The notes: generated from the sequence alone by a model not told the origin. Shown: positions 27,064-35,598, counted from the stretch's first letter. The stretch: DNA of 36,245 nt from a virus (IMGVR_UViG_3300011440_000019:1-36245), one strand, 5' to 3'. Numbers and translations: made by a program.

Positions 27064-27927
27064 ATGTCGCGTCCTGAACAGTTCACCGCTGAACTCGGTC
27101 CCGGTGGTCTCGAAGCCAGAGGCTACGTCGCTGAGGTGCGGGCCGAAGGCGACGCCGGTGCCCCCCGGATCACCGGGTACGCGTCCGTGTACAACCAGGC
27201 GACCACCATCGACGGCTGGTTCATGTCATGGGATGAGGAAGTCGCCGCTGGGGCGTGGGCCACCGCCCTGAAACCCGACGCCGATGTGCGGTCCATGTTC
27301 AACCACAACACCGATCGGCTACTCGGCCGCACCACCGCCGGCACCCTCATCCTCGAAGACCAAACCTACGGGTTGCATTACGACGTGGCCATCAACCCGG
27401 ACGACCCGAACGCCATGTCCGTTCACGCCCAGATCGCCCGCGGTGACGTCACCGGTTCCTCCGTGTGGTTCTATGTCACCTCGGAGCGGTGGGATGAACC
27501 CACCGAAGACAACGGCTTGGAACGATCGAAGCGCACCATCCTGTCCGGTGAACTGTTCGAGGGTGGCCCGGTCGTGTTCCCGGCGTTCCCGCAAACCACC
27601 TCCGAGGCGGTAGCGATGCGTGGCCTCGGATACAACCGTGATCAGGTGGTCGCCGTGGAAGGCGCTGTCCGGGCCGCTGGCGCCACCAAAGCTTTGACTG
27701 TTGCCCGGCACACCGCCGGGATCCTTCTCGACCCTTCCCAAGCTGAAACCCAGCTGAGGGACCTGATCGCTCGACGCCCCGCTCTGCGGGACGCCGTGTG
27801 CGCTGCCGGAGCCGCCGCCGCCGAGTCACCGCCGGGTGATGGAGCCGCCGCCGCCGAGGACCTCGAGCGCGTCAACCGCAACCGCCACGCTCACGCGTTG
27901 GCCATCCTTGCCAGGAGAACATCATGA
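27064..27927 (+). CDS. HK97-type prohead maturation protease
   Basis: The 287-residue protein is an S78/U35-type serine protease. Motifs are ITGYASVYN, H81 in MFNHNTDRLLGR, the catalytic serine in GSSVWF (about 132-133) and GGPVVFPAFPQT. It degrades the capsid scaffold after assembly. An Ala/Glu-rich C-terminal extension (about 195-287) is longer than the protease core and may act as a scaffold; the major capsid protein has a short delta domain of its own. The stop overlaps the capsid ATG by 4 nt. Confidence 0.92.
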   Translation: MSRPEQFTAELGPGGLEARGYVAEVRAEGDAGAPRITGYASVYNQATTIDGWFMSWDEEVAAGAWATALKPDADVRSMFNHNTDRLLGRTTAGTLILEDQTYGLHYDVAINPDDPNAMSVHAQIARGDVTGSSVWFYVTSERWDEPTEDNGLERSKRTILSGELFEGGPVVFPAFPQTTSEAVAMRGLGYNRDQVVAVEGAVRAAGATKALTVARHTAGILLDPSQAETQLRDLIARRPALRDAVCAAGAAAAESPPGDGAAAAEDLERVNRNRHAHALAILARRTS

Positions 27928-29159
27928 GCAAACTGCTCACTGATCTCATTGAGCGGCGTGCCCGCTTGTGGGAGAAGACCAAAGCCCACCTCGACGCCAC
28001 CGACGCCGCCGAGTTCGACGGCCAGGCCCAGGAAACCTGGGTTGGTATGAACGGTGAACTGATCGAGCTCGACGCCCGCATCGACGAGATCGGCGCCGCT
28101 GAGGAGCGCACCAAGCGTCTCGCTGACAGGCGGGTCGAGTCCGGTTCCGGTGACCTGCCCGACGGGCAGCACCAGACAGGCCCGTCCGCCGCCGACAAGT
28201 TCCGGGCCCTCGCCCGGGGCGAAATCAAGAGTGTCGATTTCAAGGCACCCGGCGCCTACCAGTCGGCGTTGAAGAGGTGGCACGGTGAACGCCGTGACGT
28301 CCTCATCTCCGGCACCGCCGGCGCCATCGTCCCCGACTCGTTCCTGGGTCGCCTGTACGAGCACATGATCGACAGCTCGGCGATTCGGCAAACCAACGTC
28401 ACGGTGCTCACCACAGCCGGTGGCGAGGATCTGCAGGTCCCGAAGACGACCGCGTACTCGGCTGCGACGATCATCGCTGAAGGCGCACCAATCACCGAAT
28501 CCGACCCGGCGTTCGCCCAGGTCGTGCTCGGCGCGTTCAAGTACGCCATCTTGGTGCAGGTGTCGTCGGAGGCGCTCACCGACAACGGCATCGAGGACCT
28601 GGAAGGGTTCCTCGCCCGTCAGGGTGGGCAGGCGTTGGCGAACGGTTCCGGCGCCCACTTCATGACCGGCACCGGTGCGGCTCAGCCCCTCGGGGTTGTC
28701 ACCGCTTCCACCCTTGGGGTGACCGGCGGCGCCGCTGTCGTTGGTGCGTTCACCGCTGACAACCTGATCGACCTGGCCTACTCGGTGATCGAACCGTACG
28801 CAGGTCGGGCCACATGGATGATGCGGCGAGCCACCGAAGGCGCAGCCCGGAAGCTGAAGGGCTCCGACAACAATTACCTGTGGCAGCCCGGTCTCGTGGC
28901 CGGCACACCGAACACCCTGCTCGGCAGGCCGGTTGTGTCCGACCCGAACGTCGCCGCGGTTGGCTTGGGAGCCAAGTCGGTGATCTTCGGTGACATGTCT
29001 ACCTACTACATCCGGGACGTGTCCGGTGTTCGGGTGGAGCGGTCCGACGAGTTCGCGTTCAGCACCGACCTGGTGACGTTCCGGTTCATCCTGCGCACCG
29101 ACGGTGACCTGATCGACACGAGCGGCAGCGTCAAACACTACATTGGAAATGCCGCTTAA
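27924..29159 (+). CDS. Major capsid protein, HK97 fold
   Basis: The 411-residue protein begins with a charged helical delta-like domain (about 1-75, LLTDLIERRARLWEKTKAHL) that the protease would remove. The HK97 core follows from about residue 100 (GAIVPDSFLGRLYEHMIDSS), with the P-domain region, WMMRRATEGAARKLK and the family end RVERSDEFAFSTDLVTFRFI. It builds the icosahedral shell. Position after portal and protease and length agree with the family. Confidence 0.93.
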   Translation: MSKLLTDLIERRARLWEKTKAHLDATDAAEFDGQAQETWVGMNGELIELDARIDEIGAAEERTKRLADRRVESGSGDLPDGQHQTGPSAADKFRALARGEIKSVDFKAPGAYQSALKRWHGERRDVLISGTAGAIVPDSFLGRLYEHMIDSSAIRQTNVTVLTTAGGEDLQVPKTTAYSAATIIAEGAPITESDPAFAQVVLGAFKYAILVQVSSEALTDNGIEDLEGFLARQGGQALANGSGAHFMTGTGAAQPLGVVTASTLGVTGGAAVVGAFTADNLIDLAYSVIEPYAGRATWMMRRATEGAARKLKGSDNNYLWQPGLVAGTPNTLLGRPVVSDPNVAAVGLGAKSVIFGDMSTYYIRDVSGVRVERSDEFAFSTDLVTFRFILRTDGDLIDTSGSVKHYIGNAA

Positions 29160-29203
29160 ATAGCGCTTCCATGTAAGCGGAAACAGGTAAGGTCGGCTAG
29201 TAT

Positions 29204-29725
29204 GTGGGGATGCCTACATACGGACGGAACCCTGCCTCTGGGCTCCCGGCCCGCACCTGTCCGGTGTGCGGCCGGGAGTACCAGCCATACCGCTCTAACC
29301 AACGTGCATGCTCGAGGTTATGCGTCAACCGGTTACCCGATCGACGTGAAGCAGCCCGACGGCGGCAGGCTCGACCCGAGGCCAAGGAACGTAAGAACGC
29401 TGCCCGTAGGGTGACGTCTAATCCAGGCCGGCGGGCAGTCAATCTGGCCCGGCAACTCAGCAGATATGGTCTGACCGTCGAAGAGTTCGAAGCGATGCGT
29501 GCGACGCAAGGGAACCGGTGCGCCATCTGTGGTGACGAACCGGACCCGAACGGAATCAAGGCAGCCAGTCGCCTCCACGTTGATCACTGTCACACCACTG
29601 GTCGAAACCGAGCTCTGTTGTGTGGTCGATGCAACATGGGTATCGGCTACTTCCGGGACCGGCCGCCGCTGCTGCGAGCTGCCGCTGAGTACATCGAACA
29701 GCATCGGCTAGGAGGAACCAGGTGA
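29204..29725 (+). CDS. Endonuclease VII-like HNH nuclease next to the capsid gene
   Basis: The 173-residue protein has an N-terminal zinc knuckle (TCPVCGREYQPYRSNQRACS), a very basic middle and a recombination endonuclease VII core: YGLTVEEFEAM, RCAICGDEP, LHVDHCHTTGRNRALLCGRC, NMGIGYF. It stands alone between capsid and next head gene, a classic landing place of mobile nucleases. GTG 29204 is used; ATG 29210 fits if a TAGTAT box at 29198-29203 drives a leaderless mRNA. It overlaps the next gene by 4 nt. Confidence 0.85.
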   Translation: MGMPTYGRNPASGLPARTCPVCGREYQPYRSNQRACSRLCVNRLPDRREAARRRQARPEAKERKNAARRVTSNPGRRAVNLARQLSRYGLTVEEFEAMRATQGNRCAICGDEPDPNGIKAASRLHVDHCHTTGRNRALLCGRCNMGIGYFRDRPPLLRAAAEYIEQHRLGGTR

Positions 29726-29979
29726 AGGTCACAATGAACATCGAGATCGTGGGTGGCTGGCATGACGAAGACGGTTACCACGAGTACCCGCCCCGTGGTG
29801 TACCCGCTGATCTGCCCGCTCGGATGGTCGCGGACCTGGTTGCGCAAGGCTACGCCGAGACACCTTCCTTGCCGCCGAAGGCGGAGAAGGCGACGGCGAC
29901 ACCTGGCGGGGAGAAGCGTACGGCCCCGGCGGTTGCGCCGAGGCGGGGCCCGGGTCGTCCCAGGAAGGACGGGAACTGA
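29722..29979 (+). CDS. Small head-region protein with AT-hook-like end
   Basis: The 85-residue protein has a beta-rich core (EIVGGWHDEDGYHEYPPRGV, then MVADLVAQGYA) and a Lys-rich disordered tail ending RRGPGRPRKDG. GRPRK within Gly/Pro is an AT-hook-like DNA-minor-groove motif. The core resembles the small protein at 34452 (LAQGW with Lys-rich tail). Such proteins follow capsid genes in many actinophages. A head-completion or DNA-contacting role is inference. Confidence 0.65.
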   Translation: MKVTMNIEIVGGWHDEDGYHEYPPRGVPADLPARMVADLVAQGYAETPSLPPKAEKATATPGGEKRTAPAVAPRRGPGRPRKDGN

Positions 29980-30410
29980 TGTCCGGGTTTGTTGACACGA
30001 TGGAACAGTCGATTCTGAACCTGTTTCTGCGGACGACGGCGTGGACGTTGCCGGCTGCTTTGCATTTCGGGTTGTCGACGACGACCCCGACGGAGGCGGC
30101 GGGGAACTTCACTGAGCCGGTGGGGAACAACTATGCCCGGGTGTCGGTGACCCGGGGCACTGGCGAGTTCACTGCGGCGACGGGTACGGCACCGGCGGTG
30201 GCTGATAACACGAACGTTATCCAGTTCCCGGTGCCGTCGGGGGCGTGGGGGACGATCACGCATATTGGGGCGTTTGATGCGTCGTCGGCGGGGAACCTGA
30301 TTTGGTGGGCTGCGCTCACTACCCCGCAGGCGGCCGGTACCGGTAACGATGTTGAGGTCGCCGCGGGTGCCCTCGATTTCAAGATCGGCGACCCGGGTGA
30401 TTCGTTCTGA
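29979..30410 (+). CDS. Structural protein, Gp80-like tail fibre/decoration type
   Basis: The 143-residue protein is Thr/Ala-rich and beta-stranded, with ALHFGLSTTTPTEAAGNFTE, NYARVSVTRG, and ITHIGAFDASSAGNLIWWA. This pattern is frequent in phage structural proteins annotated as tail fibre or head decoration (phage Gp80-like, as I recall). Located straight after the capsid module and before connectors, it is more likely attached to the head than to the tail tip. The TGATG junction couples it to neighbours. Confidence 0.65.
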   Translation: MSGFVDTMEQSILNLFLRTTAWTLPAALHFGLSTTTPTEAAGNFTEPVGNNYARVSVTRGTGEFTAATGTAPAVADNTNVIQFPVPSGAWGTITHIGAFDASSAGNLIWWAALTTPQAAGTGNDVEVAAGALDFKIGDPGDSF

Positions 30411-30760
30411 TGCGCGCCATTCGCACCGCCGCTGTTGTTCTGTTCGGGTTGTTGTTGGTCGCCGGGTACGTGCAACCGGTGGTCACGGTGCCGGCGAACG
30501 GGTCGCTCACCGTGGCTGTGGCACCGGGTGTGGTGTCGTACGGTTGGCATGGGACGAGGCACGGGTCGGAGAATCGGCATGTGACGGTGCCGGTGTGCCC
30601 GAACAGCGATGAGGCGCTGGTGTTGTCGAACGATGATTCGTTTGCCCGGCCGGTGAAGATCTTCCTCGAGCCCAATTCGCTGCGGACACCTATCAAGGGC
30701 ACGGATACGTCGATCACTGTGGTGGCGACGTGTGACCCGGCGGCGACCCCGATACCGTAA
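30410..30760 (+). CDS. Protein with signal peptide in the head module
   Basis: The 116-residue product starts MRAIRTAAVVLFGLLLVAGY, a signal peptide or membrane anchor, followed by a beta-rich part with two cysteines (PVCPNS and ATCDPA) that may form a disulfide. An exported protein among head and connector genes is unexpected. It could be a late-expressed surface protein rather than a virion part. No family recognised. Confidence 0.6.
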   Translation: MRAIRTAAVVLFGLLLVAGYVQPVVTVPANGSLTVAVAPGVVSYGWHGTRHGSENRHVTVPVCPNSDEALVLSNDDSFARPVKIFLEPNSLRTPIKGTDTSITVVATCDPAATPIP

Positions 30761-30770
30761 GGGGGGTCCT

Positions 30771-31472
30771 GTGGCTGTTGGGATCACGCTTCTCGGTGAG
30801 GACAACTCGACCGCTAACGCTACTTCGTACACCGATGTGGAGTCGACGCAGCCGTCGGCTAACAGCGGGTTGTTGTTGTCGGTGTGGCAACGGGGTTCGA
30901 CCCCGGTGGCGCCCACGTCGATCACCGCTTACGGGGCGACGTGGGCCAAGCGGAGCGAGATTGCTTCCGGGACCGTGGCGCGGATGTCCCTTTGGACCGC
31001 TTACGCGGGTGCTTCGCCGTCGGCGTCGAACTACCTCATCACCATGCCCGCCGGCAACATCGGGTGCATCTCGTTCATGTTGCAGATCACCGGGATGGAT
31101 TTGACCGACTTCATAGTGCAAACGGTGCCTAATTCCGGGGCGTCGGGCACTACCGCCACCGCCACTCTGGCCGCCCTCGCTGACGCTACGAACAACGCTC
31201 AGGTGATGGTGACGGGCAACTCGGTGGGTTCGGCTATCACCCCTGACGCCACCGGCGGATGGACCGAGCTCGCTGACCGTAACAACGGTTCCCCGTTGAC
31301 CGCCTCCGAAATCCAGTGGCGCACCGGTGCGGATTTGACTTGTACGGCGACGTGGACTGGTTCGGTGGCGTGGACGGCGATCGCTGCTGAGATCAAGATG
31401 GCGTCGGCGGCGGCACCCGGTCGCCCGGTCCGGCGTCGGCGTTCGAGTTGGCCTATTTCGTTAGGAGCATGA
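30771..31472 (+). CDS. Structural/surface protein with jelly-roll-like sequence
   Basis: GTG 30771 behind AAGGGGGG gives 233 residues. The sequence is Ser/Thr/Ala-rich with alternating beta strands (TSYTDVESTQPSANSGLLLS, and LTCTATWTGSVAWTAIAAEI) and ends in a basic RPVRRRRSSW tail. It looks like a trimeric or jelly-roll surface protein such as a head fibre. The stop overlaps the next ATG by 4 nt. Carbohydrate binding is possible but there is no motif for it. Confidence 0.6.
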   Translation: MAVGITLLGEDNSTANATSYTDVESTQPSANSGLLLSVWQRGSTPVAPTSITAYGATWAKRSEIASGTVARMSLWTAYAGASPSASNYLITMPAGNIGCISFMLQITGMDLTDFIVQTVPNSGASGTTATATLAALADATNNAQVMVTGNSVGSAITPDATGGWTELADRNNGSPLTASEIQWRTGADLTCTATWTGSVAWTAIAAEIKMASAAAPGRPVRRRRSSWPISLGA

Positions 31473-31948
31473 TGCGCATTTACTCTGTCGTGTTCTCAGC
31501 GCAAACGGTCGCGACCGCGTCCGGTGACTATGAGCTGTTCGAGTTGGACCCCGCCGACGACAAGCAGATCGAGGTTTACGCCCTGAACTTGGCGACCACT
31601 TCGGAGCTCGCTGAGGCGCAGGAGGAATGGGTCAACCTGCTGGTGGTGCGTGGTCACGCCACGGACGGGACTGGTGGGACGTCGACGACACCCCGCCCGT
31701 TGAACGCTGGTGACGCGGCGGCGACGTTCACCGCTGATGTGCTTCGCACCGCGATCGCTTCGACTGGTACCCCGGTGAACCTGCACGCCGACGGTTTCAA
31801 CGTCCGCGCCGGGTACGCCTGGGGTCCGGTTCCTGAGGGGTACGGGTGGGGGTGCAAGGAAGCCGACGGGTTGCTGGTGATTCGTATGACTACGACGTTC
31901 GCTGATGATGTGACCATGTCCGGGACGGCGTATGTCCGTGAACTCTGA
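31469..31948 (+). CDS. Hypothetical structural protein
   Basis: The 159-residue protein starts at ATG 31469 with AGGAG in front and overlaps the previous stop. It is beta-rich with an acidic N-terminal half (DYELFELDPADDKQIEVYAL) and GDAAATFTADVLRT later. Similar sequences occur in actinophage virion-associated proteins. It sits between two surface-like proteins and likely belongs to the same structure. No enzyme motif. Confidence 0.55.
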   Translation: MMRIYSVVFSAQTVATASGDYELFELDPADDKQIEVYALNLATTSELAEAQEEWVNLLVVRGHATDGTGGTSTTPRPLNAGDAAATFTADVLRTAIASTGTPVNLHADGFNVRAGYAWGPVPEGYGWGCKEADGLLVIRMTTTFADDVTMSGTAYVREL

Positions 31949-32949
31949 TGCGTTGGTGGCGGCCGTCTGATCTCAGGTTCACCCCTGCCCGTCGCCGCCG
32001 TCTGGTCCCCGGGGCGCCGGCGGCGGGCATTGTTTCCCTTGCCGGTCACGGTGACACCGCTTCGGCTGGTTCCGGTGCGCTGAGCTCCGCTGCCCGTGTG
32101 GTGGCGCACGGTGACGCGGCGAACGCCGGGACTGGTGTTCTGGTTTCCGCTGCTCGCCTGGTGGGTCACGGCGACACCGCTGCTGCGGGCACTGGGGTGG
32201 CGTCGGTTAAGGCCCCGTTGGCGGCTCACGGTGACACCGCCGCGGCGGGCACCGGTGCCGCCACTGTCACCTCGTCGCTGGCCGCGCACGGCGACACGGC
32301 GACGGCGGGGTCCGCTGACTTGACCTCGACCCCACCGGGTGCGGTGTCGTTGAGTGGCCACGGTGACACCGCCAACGCGGGCACCGGTGCGGTGACGGTC
32401 ACCTCGAGCTTCGCCGCGCATGGCGACACGGCGAACGCCGGTTCAGGGGTTCTAACAGTCCGGGTGTCAGTTACCGCTCACGGTGACACTGCCTCGGCTG
32501 GTTCCGCTGATCTGACGTCGACCCCACCGGGCGCGGTGTCACTGGCCGGGCACGGTGACACTGCCAACAGTGGCACCGGGGCGCTGACGGTCAAGGTGTC
32601 GGTCGCCGCGCACGGCGACACCGCGAGCGCTGCCAGTGGCGTTCTAAGCGCCGGTGTGGTGTTGACGGGTCACGGTGACACCGCGAACACCGGATCGGCT
32701 TTAGCGGCCGTTTCTGTGGCTCTCACGGGACATGGTGACACTGCCGCCTCCGGGTCTGTCACGTTGACACCGTTGTCGTTCCCGCCGGCCCGGATCGAAG
32801 GCGCCACCACGCTACGGGTGATCGAGGGTGACGCTGTCGCGGCATGGGCTGCCGGGTTGGCGGTGCTCGACCTCATCGAGGGTGGGTCGCTGGTTGGGGT
32901 GTCGGGTGGTGCAGGGTCGATCAACCGGACGGAGGGTGAGCAGGGATGA
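31948..32949 (+). CDS. Tandem HGDTA-repeat structural protein
   Basis: The 333-residue protein contains twelve repeats with core HGDTA-x-AG-[ST]-G. Their His residues are at 34, 54, 74, 94, 114, 138, 158, 178, 202, 222, 242 and 262. The period is 20 residues except for two of 24, which contain TPPG. A basic N-terminus (RFTPARRRRLVPG) precedes them and a separate region (about 280-333) follows. Such a regular period suggests a beta-solenoid or fibre. DNA repeats (CACGGTGACACCGC-like) make the unit number open to slippage. Located in the structural block, it may be a head fibre or decoration. Function unknown. Confidence 0.75.
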   Translation: MRWWRPSDLRFTPARRRRLVPGAPAAGIVSLAGHGDTASAGSGALSSAARVVAHGDAANAGTGVLVSAARLVGHGDTAAAGTGVASVKAPLAAHGDTAAAGTGAATVTSSLAAHGDTATAGSADLTSTPPGAVSLSGHGDTANAGTGAVTVTSSFAAHGDTANAGSGVLTVRVSVTAHGDTASAGSADLTSTPPGAVSLAGHGDTANSGTGALTVKVSVAAHGDTASAASGVLSAGVVLTGHGDTANTGSALAAVSVALTGHGDTAASGSVTLTPLSFPPARIEGATTLRVIEGDAVAAWAAGLAVLDLIEGGSLVGVSGGAGSINRTEGEQG

Positions 32950-33851
32950 GACTCAACGCCCTGGCTGGAACCGGACCGCTCACCGCCACCAAGATCTATC
33001 AGCCGAACGGCACCCAGGACGACGCCGGGGATGTCACCGTGTCGGTGCTCGACCCGAACGCGGTTGTCGCCTCGTCCGGTGCCGCGACGAAGACCGGGGC
33101 TGGGGACACCACCGCTTACAGCTTCGTGCTGTCGTTGCCGGTGCTGGCCACCCCGACCTCGCACCGGGTCACCTGGACGAGGGCGACGGGTGGGATCATC
33201 CCGGTGGTGGACACGCTCGAGGTGTCGGAGAACGGTCTGTTCACCGAGGACGACGCCCGTAACTACACCATCGGCGGGGCACAGAAGCCGCTCGGTGGCG
33301 ACGATGGCCCTACCGACTACCCGGACCAGGTGATTGCTGCTGCTCGTCTCGCCATCGGTGAGATGTTCGAAGACCGCACCGGGCGATCCTGGTATGCCCG
33401 CTACTGCCGCCGCGAAATCTCCCCCATCCATGCCACCAAGTATGTGCGTTTGGTGGGGCCGTGTCGCCGCGCCGACGGGTACCGGGTCGCCGGCCCCGGC
33501 GCCGCCCAAGACCTCATCCGTATTCTGAGTTGCAAGATCAACGGCGACGTTGTCCCATCCGATGAGTTGTATTGGGATGAGGGTGGGGTGTTCTGGTCCG
33601 GTGGGTACTTCCCCGCCGGGTCGGGTACCGCACCGTTCCCGGTGGTGATCGAGTACGTGTACGGGATGGACCCGGTGCCGTGGGAGGCCAGGGACATGGC
33701 GTTGCGGATGCTCCTCGCCAACCTGGTGCCTTCCGACATCTCTGGTTACGCGACGTCGTTGTCGAACGAGGACGGGACCTTCCGGCTCACCACGTTCCCC
33801 CGGCAGGTGGAGGAGTGGTTGAGATTCCACCGCCCGGCCGGGGTCGCCTGA
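32946..33851 (+). CDS. Head-tail connector (adaptor) protein
   Basis: The 301-residue protein has an N-terminal beta domain (about 1-95) and a C-terminal part. The latter carries TEDDARNYTIGG, then DQVIAAARLAIGEMFEDRTG and MALRMLLANLVPSDISG, the helical layout of gp6/gp15-type adaptors that join portal and tail. The extra N-terminal beta domain is larger than in the family. It precedes the tail terminator gene by one base after the stop. Assignment from pattern and order. Confidence 0.65.
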   Translation: MRLNALAGTGPLTATKIYQPNGTQDDAGDVTVSVLDPNAVVASSGAATKTGAGDTTAYSFVLSLPVLATPTSHRVTWTRATGGIIPVVDTLEVSENGLFTEDDARNYTIGGAQKPLGGDDGPTDYPDQVIAAARLAIGEMFEDRTGRSWYARYCRREISPIHATKYVRLVGPCRRADGYRVAGPGAAQDLIRILSCKINGDVVPSDELYWDEGGVFWSGGYFPAGSGTAPFPVVIEYVYGMDPVPWEARDMALRMLLANLVPSDISGYATSLSNEDGTFRLTTFPRQVEEWLRFHRPAGVA

Positions 33852-33852
33852 C

Positions 33853-34344
33853 ATGTCCGACTGGACTGCACCGGCGTTCATCGACCTGTTGCAAACAAGG
33901 CTCCTGGCCCGTGCCACGTTGACGGCGATGGACCCGCCGGTCGCGGTGTTCACCTACGACCCGAACCCGGATGACACGGTCACCGACCGCCTCGTGATCG
34001 GTTACCGGGTCGCCGATGAGAACGAACCTGCCGCGTTGGGGCAGGGGCGGTACGAGGAAACGGTGACGGTCAACTGCGAGATCATGGTGGTGCGTGCCGG
34101 CGCCGGTGACGTGAAGGCCGCCGCTGCCCGCACCCGTGCCGCTGACATTCTCGGTGAGCTCGACAACGAGTTGCGCACCGACCCGTTGCCGCAGGTGGGC
34201 GACCAGACGACGCACGCCCAGATCGCGAAGCGGGAGATGATGCAGTTCCCGTCCACCTACGGCACCGCGGGTGCAGGGGTGCGGGTGTGTGTGATCCGCC
34301 TTGATGTTGTGTACACGGCGCGGACGTCGCCGGCCAGCACCTAG
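33853..34344 (+). CDS. Tail terminator / completion protein candidate
   Basis: The 163-residue protein (MSDWTAPAFIDLLQTRLLAR...) has alternating helices and strands, with VTVNCEIMVVRAGAGDVKAA and AQIAKREMMQFPSTYG. Size, position before the major tail protein and alpha/beta pattern fit gpU-type tail terminators. A strong hairpin follows at 34354, ending this transcript segment. No sequence motif proves the role. Confidence 0.6.
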   Translation: MSDWTAPAFIDLLQTRLLARATLTAMDPPVAVFTYDPNPDDTVTDRLVIGYRVADENEPAALGQGRYEETVTVNCEIMVVRAGAGDVKAAAARTRAADILGELDNELRTDPLPQVGDQTTHAQIAKREMMQFPSTYGTAGAGVRVCVIRLDVVYTARTSPAST

Positions 34345-34353
34345 TGCGCGAAG

Positions 34354-34377
34354 CGGCCCACCAGTGATGGTGGGCCG
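34354..34377 (+). terminator. Strong hairpin before the major tail protein genes
   Basis: CGGCCCACCA (34354-34363) and TGGTGGGCCG (34368-34377) form a perfect 10-bp stem with a GTGA loop, 9 nt after a stop codon. It may be a terminator or an mRNA processing point that allows stronger expression of the tail protein. The 75 bp after it contain no convincing promoter. Confidence 0.65.
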
Positions 34378-34451
34378 TTCACCCCTCATGCCGTTGAGGC
34401 GTTCTTCGTGCGTCATACGCAAACCGGCGGACCCCCACGATAGGAGTTCTC

Positions 34452-34622
34452 ATGTTGCTTGTCTACCCCGGGCCTGGCGACGGCGTAGACGTACCCGGCG
34501 TCGGCGTGACCGCCGTCGCGGGTGAACCCGTCGAGATCCCCGACCCGGATGTGGCGAAATCGTTACTGGCGCAGGGTTGGTTGAAGGCTGAGAAGCCCAC
34601 GAAGGCGAAGAAGGAGACATAA
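34452..34622 (+). CDS. Small acidic/lysine-tailed protein before the tail tube gene
   Basis: ATG 34452 has AGGAG in front and gives 56 residues: a beta-rich core (LLVYPGPGDGVDVPGVGVTA), the segment DVAKSLLAQGW and a Lys-rich tail (EKPTKAKKET). It shares the LAQGW/LVAQGY element and tail type with the protein at 29722, so the two may be related small virion proteins. The TAATG junction links it to the tail tube gene. Confidence 0.65.
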   Translation: MLLVYPGPGDGVDVPGVGVTAVAGEPVEIPDPDVAKSLLAQGWLKAEKPTKAKKET

Positions 34623-35596
34623 TGGCTATCCCGTCGGGCATCTCGGCGCAACTGGGCATCAAGACGGAAACCACCGCCGGCTCCGGTGTGGTGGTTGACC
34701 GGTTCTACGAGTTCAACAACGAGTCGATGATGTTCAACATCGAACGCCTCGAGTCTGCGGGGTTGCGGGGCGGGAACCCGGTGCTGCCGTCAACCATGTG
34801 GACCCCCGGCGGCCAGTCGGTGTCCGGTGACGTCAGCCTGGAGCTCCACCAGAAGTCGATGGGCTTGTGGTTCCAGCACATGTTCGGGACGGTGGCGACC
34901 ACCACCCCCGGTGGTGGCACCCTCTCCCGGGACCACACGTTCACCCCCGGCGATCTTCCGGTCGGCTTCACCATGCAGATCGGTAAACCGGATTCGCTTG
35001 GTGTGGTGCACCCGTTCACGTTCACTGGGTGCCGGGTAGCCACCTGGGAGCTGGCGAACACGGTCGGTGAGATCGGGATGCTCAACCTCAGCATCGTCGG
35101 CATGTCGTCCACGACCGCGACCGGGCTCGCCACCGCCACGTACCCGACCGCGGACGCCCTCTTGGTGTTCCGGCAGGCCACGTTGAACGTGGCGGGTTCA
35201 CCGATCGACGTTCGCGGTATGACCATCTCGGGCGACAACGGGTTGAACCCTGACCGCCCGGTGCTTGGTTCGGCTGTCCCGAAGGTGGCGACCGAGGCGA
35301 CGATGAAGAACTACACCGGCACCATCGACGCGTACTTTTCGGGGCTCACCGCGTACACCCGGTTCGTGAACGGCACCGAAGCTGCCCTGGTCGCCCTGTG
35401 GACCGGGTCGATCATTGAGGCGGCGATCGCTTTCAAGATCCAGTTGACGTGCAATGTGCGGTTCGACGGTGACACCCCGACCGTGTCCGGGCCTGAGGAG
35501 GTTGGGCAGCCGTTGCCGTTCAAGGCTGTGCGTACCGGTGCCGGCACCGGCACCGCCATAACAGCTGTCGTAACCAACACCGATACGGCCCCCTAG
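34622..35596 (+). CDS. Major tail (tube) protein
   Basis: The 324-residue protein has the pattern of siphophage tube proteins: a start of MAIPSGISAQLGIKTETTAG, then GDVSLELHQKSMGLWFQHMF, and VRGMTISGDNGLNPDRPVLG with NYTGTIDAYF later. A C-terminal segment rich in Pro/Thr (about 290-324) may form a surface domain. It follows the strong hairpin and good ribosome site, as expected for a protein made in high amounts. The sequence NGTEAALVAL is also typical. Confidence 0.85.
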   Translation: MAIPSGISAQLGIKTETTAGSGVVVDRFYEFNNESMMFNIERLESAGLRGGNPVLPSTMWTPGGQSVSGDVSLELHQKSMGLWFQHMFGTVATTTPGGGTLSRDHTFTPGDLPVGFTMQIGKPDSLGVVHPFTFTGCRVATWELANTVGEIGMLNLSIVGMSSTTATGLATATYPTADALLVFRQATLNVAGSPIDVRGMTISGDNGLNPDRPVLGSAVPKVATEATMKNYTGTIDAYFSGLTAYTRFVNGTEAALVALWTGSIIEAAIAFKIQLTCNVRFDGDTPTVSGPEEVGQPLPFKAVRTGAGTGTAITAVVTNTDTAP

Positions 35597-35598
35597 CC

